Shown: positions 1 to 8,137 of the stretch, in pieces
Numbering within the stretch: the stretch's first letter is position 1
Layout: each line of letters opens with the position of its first letter
Source: Melioribacteraceae bacterium
GTDB lineage: Bacteria > Bacteroidota > Ignavibacteria > Ignavibacteriales > Melioribacteraceae
Length of the DNA stretch: 16,130 nt
Assembly: GCA_026987055.1 (NCBI GenBank)
Contig: JALSNL010000114.1
Location: forward strand, 1-16,130
Reading direction: 5' to 3'
Position numbers and translations under genes: made by a program
Notes under the pieces: generated by a model
What the model saw: only the letters and a program-made list of their open reading frames with translations
Told to the model about the DNA's origin: nothing
Databases searched by the model: none

Positions 1-6
1 TATAAG

Positions 7-380
7 CTCTATTCTAAGATAGAATAAGTGATATTAAAAAATTCACTCTTTTTATGCATAAAATAAAGTAAGTATTCTCAAAACTCCGAGGTTTTGAATG
101 CTAATAATATACTAAACACGATTTGGGTTTCGGATTTTTATTGTCATACCGGTTTGTGATTTTTGCAATACCGGTATCTGTTAGGTCAATAGATTCCGGT
201 ATTATACAAAAAGCGTATAAACCGGAATGACAGTTTGATGTGTTTCATAAATCCGAAAACCGCTTTAGTTTTAGTATAAATTACAGTAAACAGTTTTACA
301 ATAGATTAAACTAAAGTTATTCTCTTGATTAAAACCTCGGATGTTTAAGTTGTTGCTATCTATCCTATCATAGAATAGAG
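7..380. repeat. Nested imperfect inverted repeat, MITE-like element
   Basis: The gene-free first 396 bases are organised as nested inverted repeats. The outer arms are 7-25 (ctctattctaagatagaat) and 362-380 (atcctatcatagaatagag); one matches the reverse complement of the other at 17 of 19 bases. Inside them pair 81-95 with 331-346 (aaactccgaggtttt against aaaacctcggatgttt, one indel), 102-117 with 268-283, 126-137 with 251-262 (ggtttcggattt against atccgaaaaccg), 142-155 with 219-232 (tgtcataccggttt against aaaccggaatgaca, one mismatch) and 167-179 with 191-203 (aataccggtatct against agattccggtatt). The innermost loop is 180-190. The arms are unequal because the right half has about 50 extra bases. 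I see no coding sequence and no clear target-site duplication, but the left flank is only six bases. A non-autonomous transposon relic is my favoured reading; a long structured leader or regulatory palindrome is possible. Confidence 0.6.
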
Positions 381-417
381 GGAAAATATAAACACATTGA
401 AAAATAGAAATAATATT

Positions 418-2781
418 ATGATACATAATAAATTATCGGCAATACTTTTTCCTTTTATAATTTTTTTTATAAGCTGTTCTTATAATAGTGATATGATTAC
501 CGTGCCAAATATTTCAATTATTCCGAAACCTACAAAAATAGAAATTAAAGAAGGTCAATTTGATTTCTCTAACAAAATTGTAATAGTTACTAAATATAAT
601 TCGGATAAAGTAAATGATGCAATTAAATATTTTTCTAAAAGACTGAAAATAACAGGCAATATTGATGCGGAAAAGTCCGAAAAAAAACTTAATAAGAATT
701 GTCAGATAATTGAAATAAAACAAAAGTCCAAAATTAAAAATGAAGCATATAAGCTAACGGTTTCAAATAATAAAATAATAATTGAAGTATCAAGCGGAAG
801 CGGACTTTTTTATGCTTTCCAAACAATTTTACAATTGTTGCCACCGCAAGTTTATTCAGATACAGAACAAGTGAATATTGCTTTTACTATTCCATGTGTA
901 ACAATTGAAGACGCTCCTGCCTACAAATGGCGTGGATTTATGCTGGATGTTTCTCGCCACTTTTTTCCAAAAGAATTTATATTTAAAGTGCTTGACTACT
1001 TGGCTATTCATAAACTTAATACATTCCATTGGCATTTGGTTGATGACCAAGGTTGGAGAATTGAAATTAAAAAATATCCTAAGCTTACCGAAATTGCTGC
1101 TTGGCGTGCCGATAGGGAAGACCAACCGTGGGATTCAGAGAGAGAACCGCAAAGGAAAGGAGAGAAAGCAACCTATGGCGGTTACTACACCCAAGAAGAT
1201 ATAAAAGAAATTATAAAATATGCAGAAGAAAGATTCATAACCATAGTGCCCGAAATAGAAATGCCGGGACATTGCAGCGCAGCATTAGCCGCTTATCCGC
1301 AGTATTCATGCACAGGAGAGCATCTTACTGTTCCCGTGGGAAGTGTTTGGCATGATAGAAAAGTCTATTGTGCAGGTAAAGATTCTACATTTGAATTCCT
1401 TGATAATATTTTAGCGGAAGTAATGGAATTATTCCCAAGCAAATATATTCACATTGGCGGAGACGAAGCACAAAAAGATGCTTGGAAGATTTGTGAAAAA
1501 TGCCAAACAAGAATTAAAGAGGAAGGACTGCAAAGTGTGGAAGAATTGCAAGGCTATTTTATTAAACGAATTGAAAAATTTATTAATTCAAAAGGTAAAA
1601 TTCTAATTGGTTGGGATGAAATTCTTGAAGGCGGACTTTCACCAAATGCAACCGTTATGTCTTGGCGTGGATTAAGCGGAGGAATAACTTCGGCACGTGA
1701 AGGACATGATGTTGTTTTTTCTCCTACTAATTATTGCTATTTCGATTACTACCAAGGTATTCCGGATAACGAACCTAAAGCCATCGGAGGATATCTTCCG
1801 TTAAATAAAGTTTATTCGTTTGATCCTTCGTTAAAAGATAGTTTATCTAAAAACGAACAAAAGCATATACTCGGAGTTCAAGCAAATCTATGGACTGAAT
1901 ATGTCCCAACAGAATCTCATGCGGAATATATGATGTTTCCTCGTCTTGCAGCTCTATCTGAAGTAGGCTGGATAAAGGGAGAAAATAAAGAGTGGAATGA
2001 TTTTTCGAAACGATTGGAAAAACAGTTTTTACGCTACAATTTCTTAGGTGTTAATTATTCTAAATCCGCTTACAACGTTACAGCAAATTATAAAGTAGAT
2101 AAAGAGCAACGTAATATAATTGTAACCTTAAAAAATGAAATTGGGAATACTCAAATCCGCTACACTACTGATGGAAGTGAACCAACAGCAAATAGTAGTC
2201 TCTACACAAATCCGTTTCATATCGATAAAGTGTTAACAATTAAAGCGGCAACATTTAAAAACAAGAAGATTGTTTCGCGTGTAATTAAGCTTGATGTGTT
2301 GGCAAATATAGCAACCGGATTACCTGTAAAAGTTCAATACCAATACGATGAAAGATATCCGTCAACGGGAAACTATGCTCTTACAGACGGAATTAGAGGA
2401 AGTATAAATTACAGAGGTAGTGAATGGCAAGGTTACTTTGGTGTTGATTTAAATGCTACAATCGATTTGTTAGAAAGTAAGGAGATAAATAAAGTTACAG
2501 TCTCTTTTTTGGAATCAATTGGTGGTGGAATCTTTTTCCCAAAAGAGATTGATGTTTTTGTTTCAGAGAATGGAAATGATTTTAGTAAGGTTTCAACTCT
2601 AAAAATTGATAAAACCTCAGCTAAAAACGGAACAGTTCTCGAAGCATTTGCAATTCCGTTTGAAACAGTAAAATGTAGATTTGTTAAAGTTGTTGCAAAG
2701 ACTATCGGCAAATGTCCGAAAGGGCATATATATGAAGGAACGAAAGCATTTATGTTTGTTGACGAAATTGTTGTGGAATAA
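418..2781 (+). CDS. GH20 beta-N-acetylhexosaminidase, lipoprotein
   Basis: Predicted exo-acting beta-N-acetylhexosaminidase that removes terminal beta-GlcNAc/GalNAc. The frame is open from a TTG at 397 (794 codons). I prefer ATG 418 (787 codons) because it gives a compact signal peptide ending in FFISC, a plausible lipobox, so the enzyme should be a membrane-anchored lipoprotein; neither start has a good ribosome site. In TTG numbering, a GH20b-like domain spans about 35-165 and the catalytic barrel about 175-530. The barrel starts near GFMLDVSRHFF (180-190) and includes WHLVDDQGW, EIEMPGH and HIGGDE (352-357). D356-E357 are the Asp/Glu pair used in substrate-assisted catalysis in this family; GVQANLWTEY follows. 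IRYTTDGSEPT (587-597) marks a chitobiase-type C-terminal domain, and 645-794 resembles an F5/8 type C/discoidin module. It is the first gene of the enzyme cluster, just downstream of the inverted-repeat element. Family call is firm; natural substrate is unknown. Confidence 0.93.
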   Translation: MIHNKLSAILFPFIIFFISCSYNSDMITVPNISIIPKPTKIEIKEGQFDFSNKIVIVTKYNSDKVNDAIKYFSKRLKITGNIDAEKSEKKLNKNCQIIEIKQKSKIKNEAYKLTVSNNKIIIEVSSGSGLFYAFQTILQLLPPQVYSDTEQVNIAFTIPCVTIEDAPAYKWRGFMLDVSRHFFPKEFIFKVLDYLAIHKLNTFHWHLVDDQGWRIEIKKYPKLTEIAAWRADREDQPWDSEREPQRKGEKATYGGYYTQEDIKEIIKYAEERFITIVPEIEMPGHCSAALAAYPQYSCTGEHLTVPVGSVWHDRKVYCAGKDSTFEFLDNILAEVMELFPSKYIHIGGDEAQKDAWKICEKCQTRIKEEGLQSVEELQGYFIKRIEKFINSKGKILIGWDEILEGGLSPNATVMSWRGLSGGITSAREGHDVVFSPTNYCYFDYYQGIPDNEPKAIGGYLPLNKVYSFDPSLKDSLSKNEQKHILGVQANLWTEYVPTESHAEYMMFPRLAALSEVGWIKGENKEWNDFSKRLEKQFLRYNFLGVNYSKSAYNVTANYKVDKEQRNIIVTLKNEIGNTQIRYTTDGSEPTANSSLYTNPFHIDKVLTIKAATFKNKKIVSRVIKLDVLANIATGLPVKVQYQYDERYPSTGNYALTDGIRGSINYRGSEWQGYFGVDLNATIDLLESKEINKVTVSFLESIGGGIFFPKEIDVFVSENGNDFSKVSTLKIDKTSAKNGTVLEAFAIPFETVKCRFVKVVAKTIGKCPKGHIYEGTKAFMFVDEIVVE

Positions 2782-2799
2782 AAACATCAAAGAATAAAA

Positions 2800-2803
2800 G
2801 GAG
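2800..2803 (+). promoter_or_regulatory. Ribosome binding site of the GH105 gene
   Basis: GGAG lies 9 nt before ATG 2813, in a 31-nt gap after the GH20 stop codon. The spacing fits a standard Shine-Dalgarno site and supports the start. No terminator or promoter is evident in the gap, consistent with co-transcription. Confidence 0.6.
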
Positions 2804-2812
2804 AACCATTTT

Positions 2813-4048
2813 ATGAAAAAAATAATTGTATTATTGTTGATGGTAATAGCAACAAATTTTACTTTTTCTCAAAGCAGTAAAGAAACCGAAGTTATTATAA
2901 GAAAAATTGCTGATAAAATTGTGAAAGCAAATGTTCTTGAGTTCGTAGATTCGAAAACAGGAGAGAAATATACACAATTGACACAGGATACTGATATGCG
3001 TTTTATTAATTGTGCTACCGAGCTTTGTGATTGGGAATATCCAAGTGGTGTATTAAATGTTGCAATGTTAGAGCTTGGCAAACTTCTTGAAGATAAAAAA
3101 TATATAAATTATTCAGTAGATACGTATCAATTTATTTTTAACAATGCCCCTTTTATTACAGAAATTCCTGAAGGACGAAATAAATGGAATGCCGCGTTAG
3201 GACGACTTTTAAAACTTGAAGAATTAGATGATTGTGGAGCAATGGGTTCCGGATTATTTGATGTATATTTTTATTACGATAAAAAAGATGAATACTTGGC
3301 ATATTTTAACAGAGCAAGCAATTATATTATAAATATTCAAGATAAATTAGATGACGGAACATTGTGCAGGGAAAGACCAGTGAAATACACAGTTTGGGCA
3401 GACGATTTATATATGGGTATTCCATTTATTGCACGGATGGGAAAACTTACCGGAGAAAAAAAATATTTCGATTTTGCTGCAAAGCAAATAATACAATTCA
3501 CAGACTATCTTTGGGATGAAAGCAAAGAGTTATATCACCATTGTTGGCAAAGCGACGATAGCACAAACGGTGTTGCTCACTGGGGTAGAGCAAACGGTTG
3601 GGTTATTGTTGCACAAATTGAATTGTTGAAGCATCTTCCAAATGATTATCCACAACGGGAAAAACTATTGAGTATTCTTAAACAGCAAATTAATGGCGTA
3701 GCACGTTATCAAAGTGAATCCGGATTATGGCATCAAATATTGGATAAAGAAGATTCCTATCTTGAAACATCAGCAACTGCAATGTTTACTTATGGAATTG
3801 CCGCAGCAGTTAACGAAGGCTGGATACCCGAACGATATATATCGATTGCACTAAATGGTTGGGATGGATTAAAAACTACTATAACAAAAGACGGAACTGT
3901 AAAAGGCATTTGTGTAGGAACCGGAATTGATAGTGCTATGAAACATTATTATACGCGTCCTACTTTGGATGATGATATTCACGGTATAGGTCCGGTTATT
4001 ATGGCAGGAACTGAAATTATAAAATATCTAAAAAGTAAAGGGAAATAG
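2813..4048 (+). CDS. GH105/GH88-type unsaturated uronyl hydrolase
   Basis: Predicted unsaturated glucuronyl/galacturonyl hydrolase of the YteR/GH105 (Glyco_hydro_88) family. These enzymes hydrate the 4,5-double bond of the terminal unsaturated uronic acid that polysaccharide lyases leave on oligosaccharides, releasing the sugar. The 411-residue product begins with a type I signal peptide (MKKIIVLLLMVIATNFTFSQ), so it is probably periplasmic. Family marks visible are WADDLYMGIPFIARMG (195-210), where D197 aligns by position with the catalytic Asp of YteR; HHCWQSD and HWGRANGWV in the middle; and SGLWHQILD followed by YLETSATAMFTYG toward the C-terminus. Length is close to the usual 370-400 residues plus signal. 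It sits 31 nt after GH20 and 9 nt before the esterase. Its presence implies that an upstream lyase generates its substrate; no classical lyase is encoded here. GH88 rather than GH105 is possible from motifs alone. Confidence 0.9.
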   Translation: MKKIIVLLLMVIATNFTFSQSSKETEVIIRKIADKIVKANVLEFVDSKTGEKYTQLTQDTDMRFINCATELCDWEYPSGVLNVAMLELGKLLEDKKYINYSVDTYQFIFNNAPFITEIPEGRNKWNAALGRLLKLEELDDCGAMGSGLFDVYFYYDKKDEYLAYFNRASNYIINIQDKLDDGTLCRERPVKYTVWADDLYMGIPFIARMGKLTGEKKYFDFAAKQIIQFTDYLWDESKELYHHCWQSDDSTNGVAHWGRANGWVIVAQIELLKHLPNDYPQREKLLSILKQQINGVARYQSESGLWHQILDKEDSYLETSATAMFTYGIAAAVNEGWIPERYISIALNGWDGLKTTITKDGTVKGICVGTGIDSAMKHYYTRPTLDDDIHGIGPVIMAGTEIIKYLKSKGK

Positions 4049-4057
4049 GTCAAGATT

Positions 4058-6112
4058 ATGAAATCATTTTTTATAAAAATAATGTCACTTTTATTGCTGT
4101 TTTTTTTCAGCGGACAAATAATGGGGTTTGAAGACCACTCATTTTACAGTAAGGAATTTAATTCCCAACGTTTTTACAGAATCTATTTTCCTTCATCTTA
4201 TTCAAAAAATATGAATAAACATTATCCTGTAATTTATTATTTTCACGGATGGAGCGGGCGTTATAAATGGGAAGCCTATGGCATTTCTCATAATCCATAT
4301 TACAAAGGTAAAGCACGAAAACATCCGCCGTTTATTGCCGAATGGGAAGATTATGTTAAAAATCATGATGTAATAATTGTTACTTGGGACGGATACGAAC
4401 CTAAATACCAAACAGGCAAGTACGAAAGGGACGGTATTAAATTTGGTAGTTGCCAACCTTACGATTATTTGCGTGCGCACAATGTGAACAGAAATATTAG
4501 AGGTTTGGATTACAGAAAATATTTCGTTGAACTTATAGAGCATATTGATAGTACATACAGAACAATTCCGGACAGAAACCACAGAGCTGTTACCGGATTA
4601 AGTATGGGCGGCTTAATGGCAAATTATATTGCCGGTCAGAGCAAGGATTATATTAATTCTATGAGCTCATTTTGTCCGGCTGATAATTATCCGCTTTTCG
4701 GAATTAAAGGGCAGCAAGTAGTTTTTCCTATTTTAGAAATGTACCGTTCGTTAAAAGGGATAGCCGTACGCCTAACAATGACTGATGGGGACTGGCTTAA
4801 GTACAACGATTTGGCAATGAATCAATTATGGTCAGCAGCTGATTTAACACATTATGAATTTCACGTTGCTCATTTTAGAGATCATTATGCAGCGGATACT
4901 GAAGAACAGCTTGATTTTCATATGAAGCATTTTACCGATAATGCTGCTATTCCGCAGAGGTGGAATTATGTTTCTCCGGGTTATCCTTCTTTCACTGTTT
5001 TTGGTTACGATGTTGATGTAAAAAGAGATAAACCGGCACTTACTTTGTTTGAAAAGATGAGCAAGGGTAAAATTAAAATATATGCCCGTACATTCTTACC
5101 GGAAGGACCAATTGTACAAAAGGAATCGATAAAAATTAAAACGGATTTGCCATACCATCCATATACAATTACTGCTTATAATATTTCAAACAATAAGTTT
5201 AGCAATCCGCTTGCAGAAAAAGTAGATGAGAACAGATTAGGATTTAACCTAAATGGTGGCGGATATATTGTTGGTATAAATGGTGGAGAGCTTGGAGATG
5301 CTCCTCAAATAGCTATTGTTGATAAATATAACAGAGACCGCCAATATTTTGAAGTTGAAAAAGAAAACGAGCTGGAAATAAATATTGTTAATGTTGGGAA
5401 TAAGACCGCTGAAAATATGGAAATTACCGCTACTTCTTTACATCCTTTTATTTCGTTTTTGCAAAATAAAATTTTTATAAAAAATCTTAAAGCCGAAAAA
5501 TCCGTTGATAAAGCGAGTAAAATCAGATTTAAATTCTCAAAATATTATGAAGAAATTTCAATGGGGGATATCATACTCGAAATAAAAGTCAACGGAGTTG
5601 TAGCCGATACACAAAAAGTTATTTTTTATGAAACTCCAAAAACCTCGTACGTTAATGCTAACGATGTAATTATTCTTGACGGACGTACGGTTAAAAACGT
5701 TCCGATTTTTCATCAAGAACGTGATGCTGTTCAGTTAGATTCTCTTTCGGGAGGAATTGGTAACGGCAACGGTATTTTAGAAAAAGGTGAAGATGCTCTT
5801 ATATTTGTTAGAATTGCAAAAGGAATTTCTTGCAGAGATACAAATTCGTTTCATAAAACTTTACTTATCAATCCTTATACCGATAAATTTGTAAAGGTAT
5901 CTAAATTAAAATATGATGAAAAAATTTATCAAGCCGGTGCAACAAGTGTTTCGTCAATTATATCTGTTACAAATAGTTTGCCTCAATCTCACAAGTTTGA
6001 TTTTTGGTTTAAGATTGAAAGTCTGTACAATGACAAAAACGACCCGACGGCAATAAGTCCGGTGTATGCATTTAGATATGATTATCGTAGAGTAAAACTC
6101 GAAACAAAATAG
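4058..6112 (+). CDS. Secreted serine esterase with long C-terminal extension
   Basis: Predicted alpha/beta-hydrolase of the Esterase D/CE1-like group (PF00756 type), likely deacylating a carbohydrate. The 684-residue product has an N-terminal signal peptide ending near FFFSGQIMG. The hydrolase domain covers about 25-300: PVIYYFHGWSG forms the oxyanion-side strand and turn, GLSMGG contains the nucleophile S182, TDGDW (about 241-245) may hold the acid, and HFRDHY has H272 or H276 as candidate catalytic His. The remaining 380 residues are unusual for a simple esterase. After a linker there is a beta-rich stretch (about 415-525) resembling CARDB/Ig-like modules, then GNGNGILEKGED (568-579), the turn seen in secreted-protein beta domains, and a second sandwich. 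It starts 9 nt after the GH105 stop and lacks a strong Shine-Dalgarno. Acyl substrate (acetyl, feruloyl or other) cannot be read from the sequence. Confidence 0.82.
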   Translation: MKSFFIKIMSLLLLFFFSGQIMGFEDHSFYSKEFNSQRFYRIYFPSSYSKNMNKHYPVIYYFHGWSGRYKWEAYGISHNPYYKGKARKHPPFIAEWEDYVKNHDVIIVTWDGYEPKYQTGKYERDGIKFGSCQPYDYLRAHNVNRNIRGLDYRKYFVELIEHIDSTYRTIPDRNHRAVTGLSMGGLMANYIAGQSKDYINSMSSFCPADNYPLFGIKGQQVVFPILEMYRSLKGIAVRLTMTDGDWLKYNDLAMNQLWSAADLTHYEFHVAHFRDHYAADTEEQLDFHMKHFTDNAAIPQRWNYVSPGYPSFTVFGYDVDVKRDKPALTLFEKMSKGKIKIYARTFLPEGPIVQKESIKIKTDLPYHPYTITAYNISNNKFSNPLAEKVDENRLGFNLNGGGYIVGINGGELGDAPQIAIVDKYNRDRQYFEVEKENELEINIVNVGNKTAENMEITATSLHPFISFLQNKIFIKNLKAEKSVDKASKIRFKFSKYYEEISMGDIILEIKVNGVVADTQKVIFYETPKTSYVNANDVIILDGRTVKNVPIFHQERDAVQLDSLSGGIGNGNGILEKGEDALIFVRIAKGISCRDTNSFHKTLLINPYTDKFVKVSKLKYDEKIYQAGATSVSSIISVTNSLPQSHKFDFWFKIESLYNDKNDPTAISPVYAFRYDYRRVKLETK

Positions 6113-6120
6113 AAGGTAAT

Positions 6121-7344
6121 ATGAAAAATTTATTATGGTTAAATCTGTTTTTGTTGCTGCTGCTATTTGGTTGTAAAAAGCAAACTGGAATTAAGATTAA
6201 TATTGAAAATAAAACTGATCAAAAAATTACGTATCAAGCAGTAGCAATTAAAATATCGGAATTGCCAAAGATGAACTTAAACGAGTTAGTTGCATTTGAA
6301 GGGAATAAGCAACTTCCGACACAATTAGTTGATTCTGATGGCGATGGTAAAACGGATGAATATCTTTTCTTGATTAACCTTGAAGCTAAAGATTCAAAAA
6401 TTATTACACTTAAAAAATCGGAACATAAAAAGATTTTTAAACAACGTGCTCATGCGGAAATATCGGAAAAAAGAGATTACAAATTAGTTGATGGTGTATA
6501 TACTGGAGGGAAATTTGTTTCTGTAAAAAGAACTAAAACACCTAAAGGACATGTAGATCATAATCTATATTATAAATGCGAAGGACCTTGTTGGGAATCG
6601 GATAAGGTTGCGTATCGTTTTTATATTGACCAGAGAAACGCTACAGATATTTTCGGTAAAAAAGTTAATGATATTATTCTACCAAATATCGGCCATACTT
6701 ATGATAAATCCGGTAACGAAACATATCATACAATGGCTAATTGGGGAATGGATATTTTTAAAGTCGGTAACTCGCTTGGCATCGGCTCGTTTGCCGCTTT
6801 TGTTAATAACAAAGTTGAAATGATTACAAAAAGAGATAGTGTTATTTCTTTGGTTACAAATGACGGACCAATTTACGCATCTGTAAAAACAAACTACTTT
6901 GGTTGGCATGTTAACGATAAAAAAATAGATGTCGAAATCAATCTTTCCATTGTTGCCGGAAGCAGATTAACAAAATGCGAAGCTGTTGTTAGCAACCAAA
7001 ATTTGCTTTATTGTACCGGACTTTCCAAACATAACGGAACTGAATTACTAAAATCTACTAATAGCAACAAGTGGAACTATATAGCTCTTTGGGGTAAGCA
7101 ATCTTTGTCGAACGATAATCTTGGTACGATTATTTTTTATAACAAAGATTACCAACCAAATATAACGGAAGATAATTTAAGTTATATTGTAACGTTCACT
7201 TCGTTAAGAAAAAAGATTAAGTATTATTATGCTGCTTGTTGGGAACAAGAGGTAAATGGTATAAAAAATAAAAAAGAATTTTTGAGATATTTGAATTATG
7301 AAATTGAGAAATTAAATAAACCAATTAAACTAAGTATTAAATAA
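6121..7344 (+). CDS. DUF4861-like lipoprotein
   Basis: 407-residue exported protein that I recognise as DUF4861-like (PF16153 type); its biochemical role is not known to me. The N-terminus is a lipoprotein signal with lipobox LFGC (C18), so mature protein should be membrane anchored. Residues about 23-100 contain a beta-rich start with LPTQLVDSDGDGKTDEYLF. The DSDGDGKTDE run looks like a Ca-binding loop and is the family's most recognisable N-terminal feature. The body continues with GPCWESDKVAYRFYID, HTMANWGMDIFKVG and a Trp/Tyr/His-rich core, the composition of a carbohydrate-active beta-sandwich. It follows the esterase by 8 nt with AAGG at 6113-6116. As I recall, DUF4861 genes often neighbour GH105/GH88 genes in Bacteroidota loci, as here, which suggests processing or binding of uronate-containing oligosaccharides; whether it is an enzyme is open. 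Confidence 0.75.
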   Translation: MKNLLWLNLFLLLLLFGCKKQTGIKINIENKTDQKITYQAVAIKISELPKMNLNELVAFEGNKQLPTQLVDSDGDGKTDEYLFLINLEAKDSKIITLKKSEHKKIFKQRAHAEISEKRDYKLVDGVYTGGKFVSVKRTKTPKGHVDHNLYYKCEGPCWESDKVAYRFYIDQRNATDIFGKKVNDIILPNIGHTYDKSGNETYHTMANWGMDIFKVGNSLGIGSFAAFVNNKVEMITKRDSVISLVTNDGPIYASVKTNYFGWHVNDKKIDVEINLSIVAGSRLTKCEAVVSNQNLLYCTGLSKHNGTELLKSTNSNKWNYIALWGKQSLSNDNLGTIIFYNKDYQPNITEDNLSYIVTFTSLRKKIKYYYAACWEQEVNGIKNKKEFLRYLNYEIEKLNKPIKLSIK

Positions 7345-7491
7345 AAAGTCTCAACAATATTATTTAATTTTATTAAGGTGAAATAGAATAAAGACTATAA
7401 AACAATTGTTAAAGAGTAAAGTTTTTTTGAAAAATTATTTGCTTTTTATAAATTATATTTATTATGTTAATGTTATCTTTAGAGAATCTTA

Positions 7492-8100
7492 ATGTTTAGA
7501 AAAAGAGCAAAATTAAGCGATAGAGAGTTATTTGGTTTGATAAAAAAAGATGACGGTAAAGCCGTTAAAATTTTATACAAACGCTATTACGATAAATTAT
7601 GCCATTTTTCTTATGGATATATACAAAGTAGAGATATAGCTAAAGATATTGTATCGGAAGTTTTTCTAAATATCTGGCTAAAAAGAGCTACGCTAGATAT
7701 TACTACAAATTTTAATGCATATCTGTATAAAGCCGTTCGTAATCGTTCAATTCGTTTATTAGCTAAAGAAAAATCAAATCTGCAAAAATTTCAAATTACT
7801 GATAGTATAAATGCTTTTTCGGATAATTCACCATTTGATAAAATTCAATATGAAGAATTGGAAAAAATAGTAGAAGCAATTCTAAATAAATTACCACCCA
7901 AAAGAAAAATTGTATTTAGATTAAGCAGAATAGACGGATTATCTTATAAAGAAATTTCGGAAATTTTATCAATATCGGTTTACACAGTTCAAAATCATAT
8001 GGTAAAAGCCATGAAGTATATAAATGAACAATATCCGAGGATAAAAAAAATTATAATGTTACTTTTATATTTACCAATGTTCAAAATATTTTTGTCTTAG
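7492..8100 (+). CDS. ECF sigma-70 factor
   Basis: 202-residue extracytoplasmic-function sigma factor of the Bacteroidota expansion type. Region 2 lies at about 12-75 and includes LYKRYYDKLCHFSYGYIQS, then DIAKDIVSEVFLNIW (49-62), the -10 recognition and core-binding helix pair. Region 4 lies at about 123-178 with LPPKRKIVFRLSRIDGLSYKEISEILSIS as the helix-turn-helix; R1.1 and region 3 are absent, as expected of ECFs. After region 4 comes a hydrophobic tail, residues 186-202 (IIMLLLYLPMFKIFLS), which recurs in many SusC-linked ECFs and could touch the membrane. The gene is 147 nt after the enzyme cluster and 37 nt before the FecR gene. By family precedent the pair controls the receptor locus downstream and perhaps the enzyme cluster; the target promoter is not identifiable here. 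I find no convincing Shine-Dalgarno. Confidence 0.92.
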   Translation: MFRKRAKLSDRELFGLIKKDDGKAVKILYKRYYDKLCHFSYGYIQSRDIAKDIVSEVFLNIWLKRATLDITTNFNAYLYKAVRNRSIRLLAKEKSNLQKFQITDSINAFSDNSPFDKIQYEELEKIVEAILNKLPPKRKIVFRLSRIDGLSYKEISEILSISVYTVQNHMVKAMKYINEQYPRIKKIIMLLLYLPMFKIFLS

Positions 8101-8109
8101 AGTAGCAGA

Positions 8110-8120
8110 TTTTTTTTTTT
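8110..8120 (+). repeat. T11 homopolymer tract
   Basis: Eleven consecutive T between the sigma factor stop (8100) and the FecR start (8138). No GC stem precedes it, so it is not an intrinsic terminator in form. It could be prone to slippage and change the spacing in front of the anti-sigma translation start, but would not alter any reading frame. Confidence 0.4.
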
Positions 8121-8137
8121 CATGTATCTTATAATTA

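Noticed and set aside
1..396. CRISPR array, tRNA or riboswitch in the 5' gene-free region
   Set aside because: The repeats are inverted and nested, not evenly spaced direct repeats, and no cloverleaf or known aptamer core is seen.
397..417. TTG at 397 as the GH20 start
   Set aside because: It adds seven polar residues before the signal peptide and has no well-spaced ribosome site; ATG 418 gives a more usual lipoprotein signal. Not fully excluded.
7345..7491. Bacteroidota-type promoter before the sigma gene (tatattta at 7454, tatcttta at 7474)
   Set aside because: Each matches TAnnTTTG at 7 of 8 positions or fewer and no TTTG lies at the right distance; such partial matches are common in this AT-rich DNA.
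8110..8120. T11 run as an intrinsic terminator for the sigma gene
   Set aside because: There is no stem upstream, and ending transcription between sigma and anti-sigma would be unexpected.
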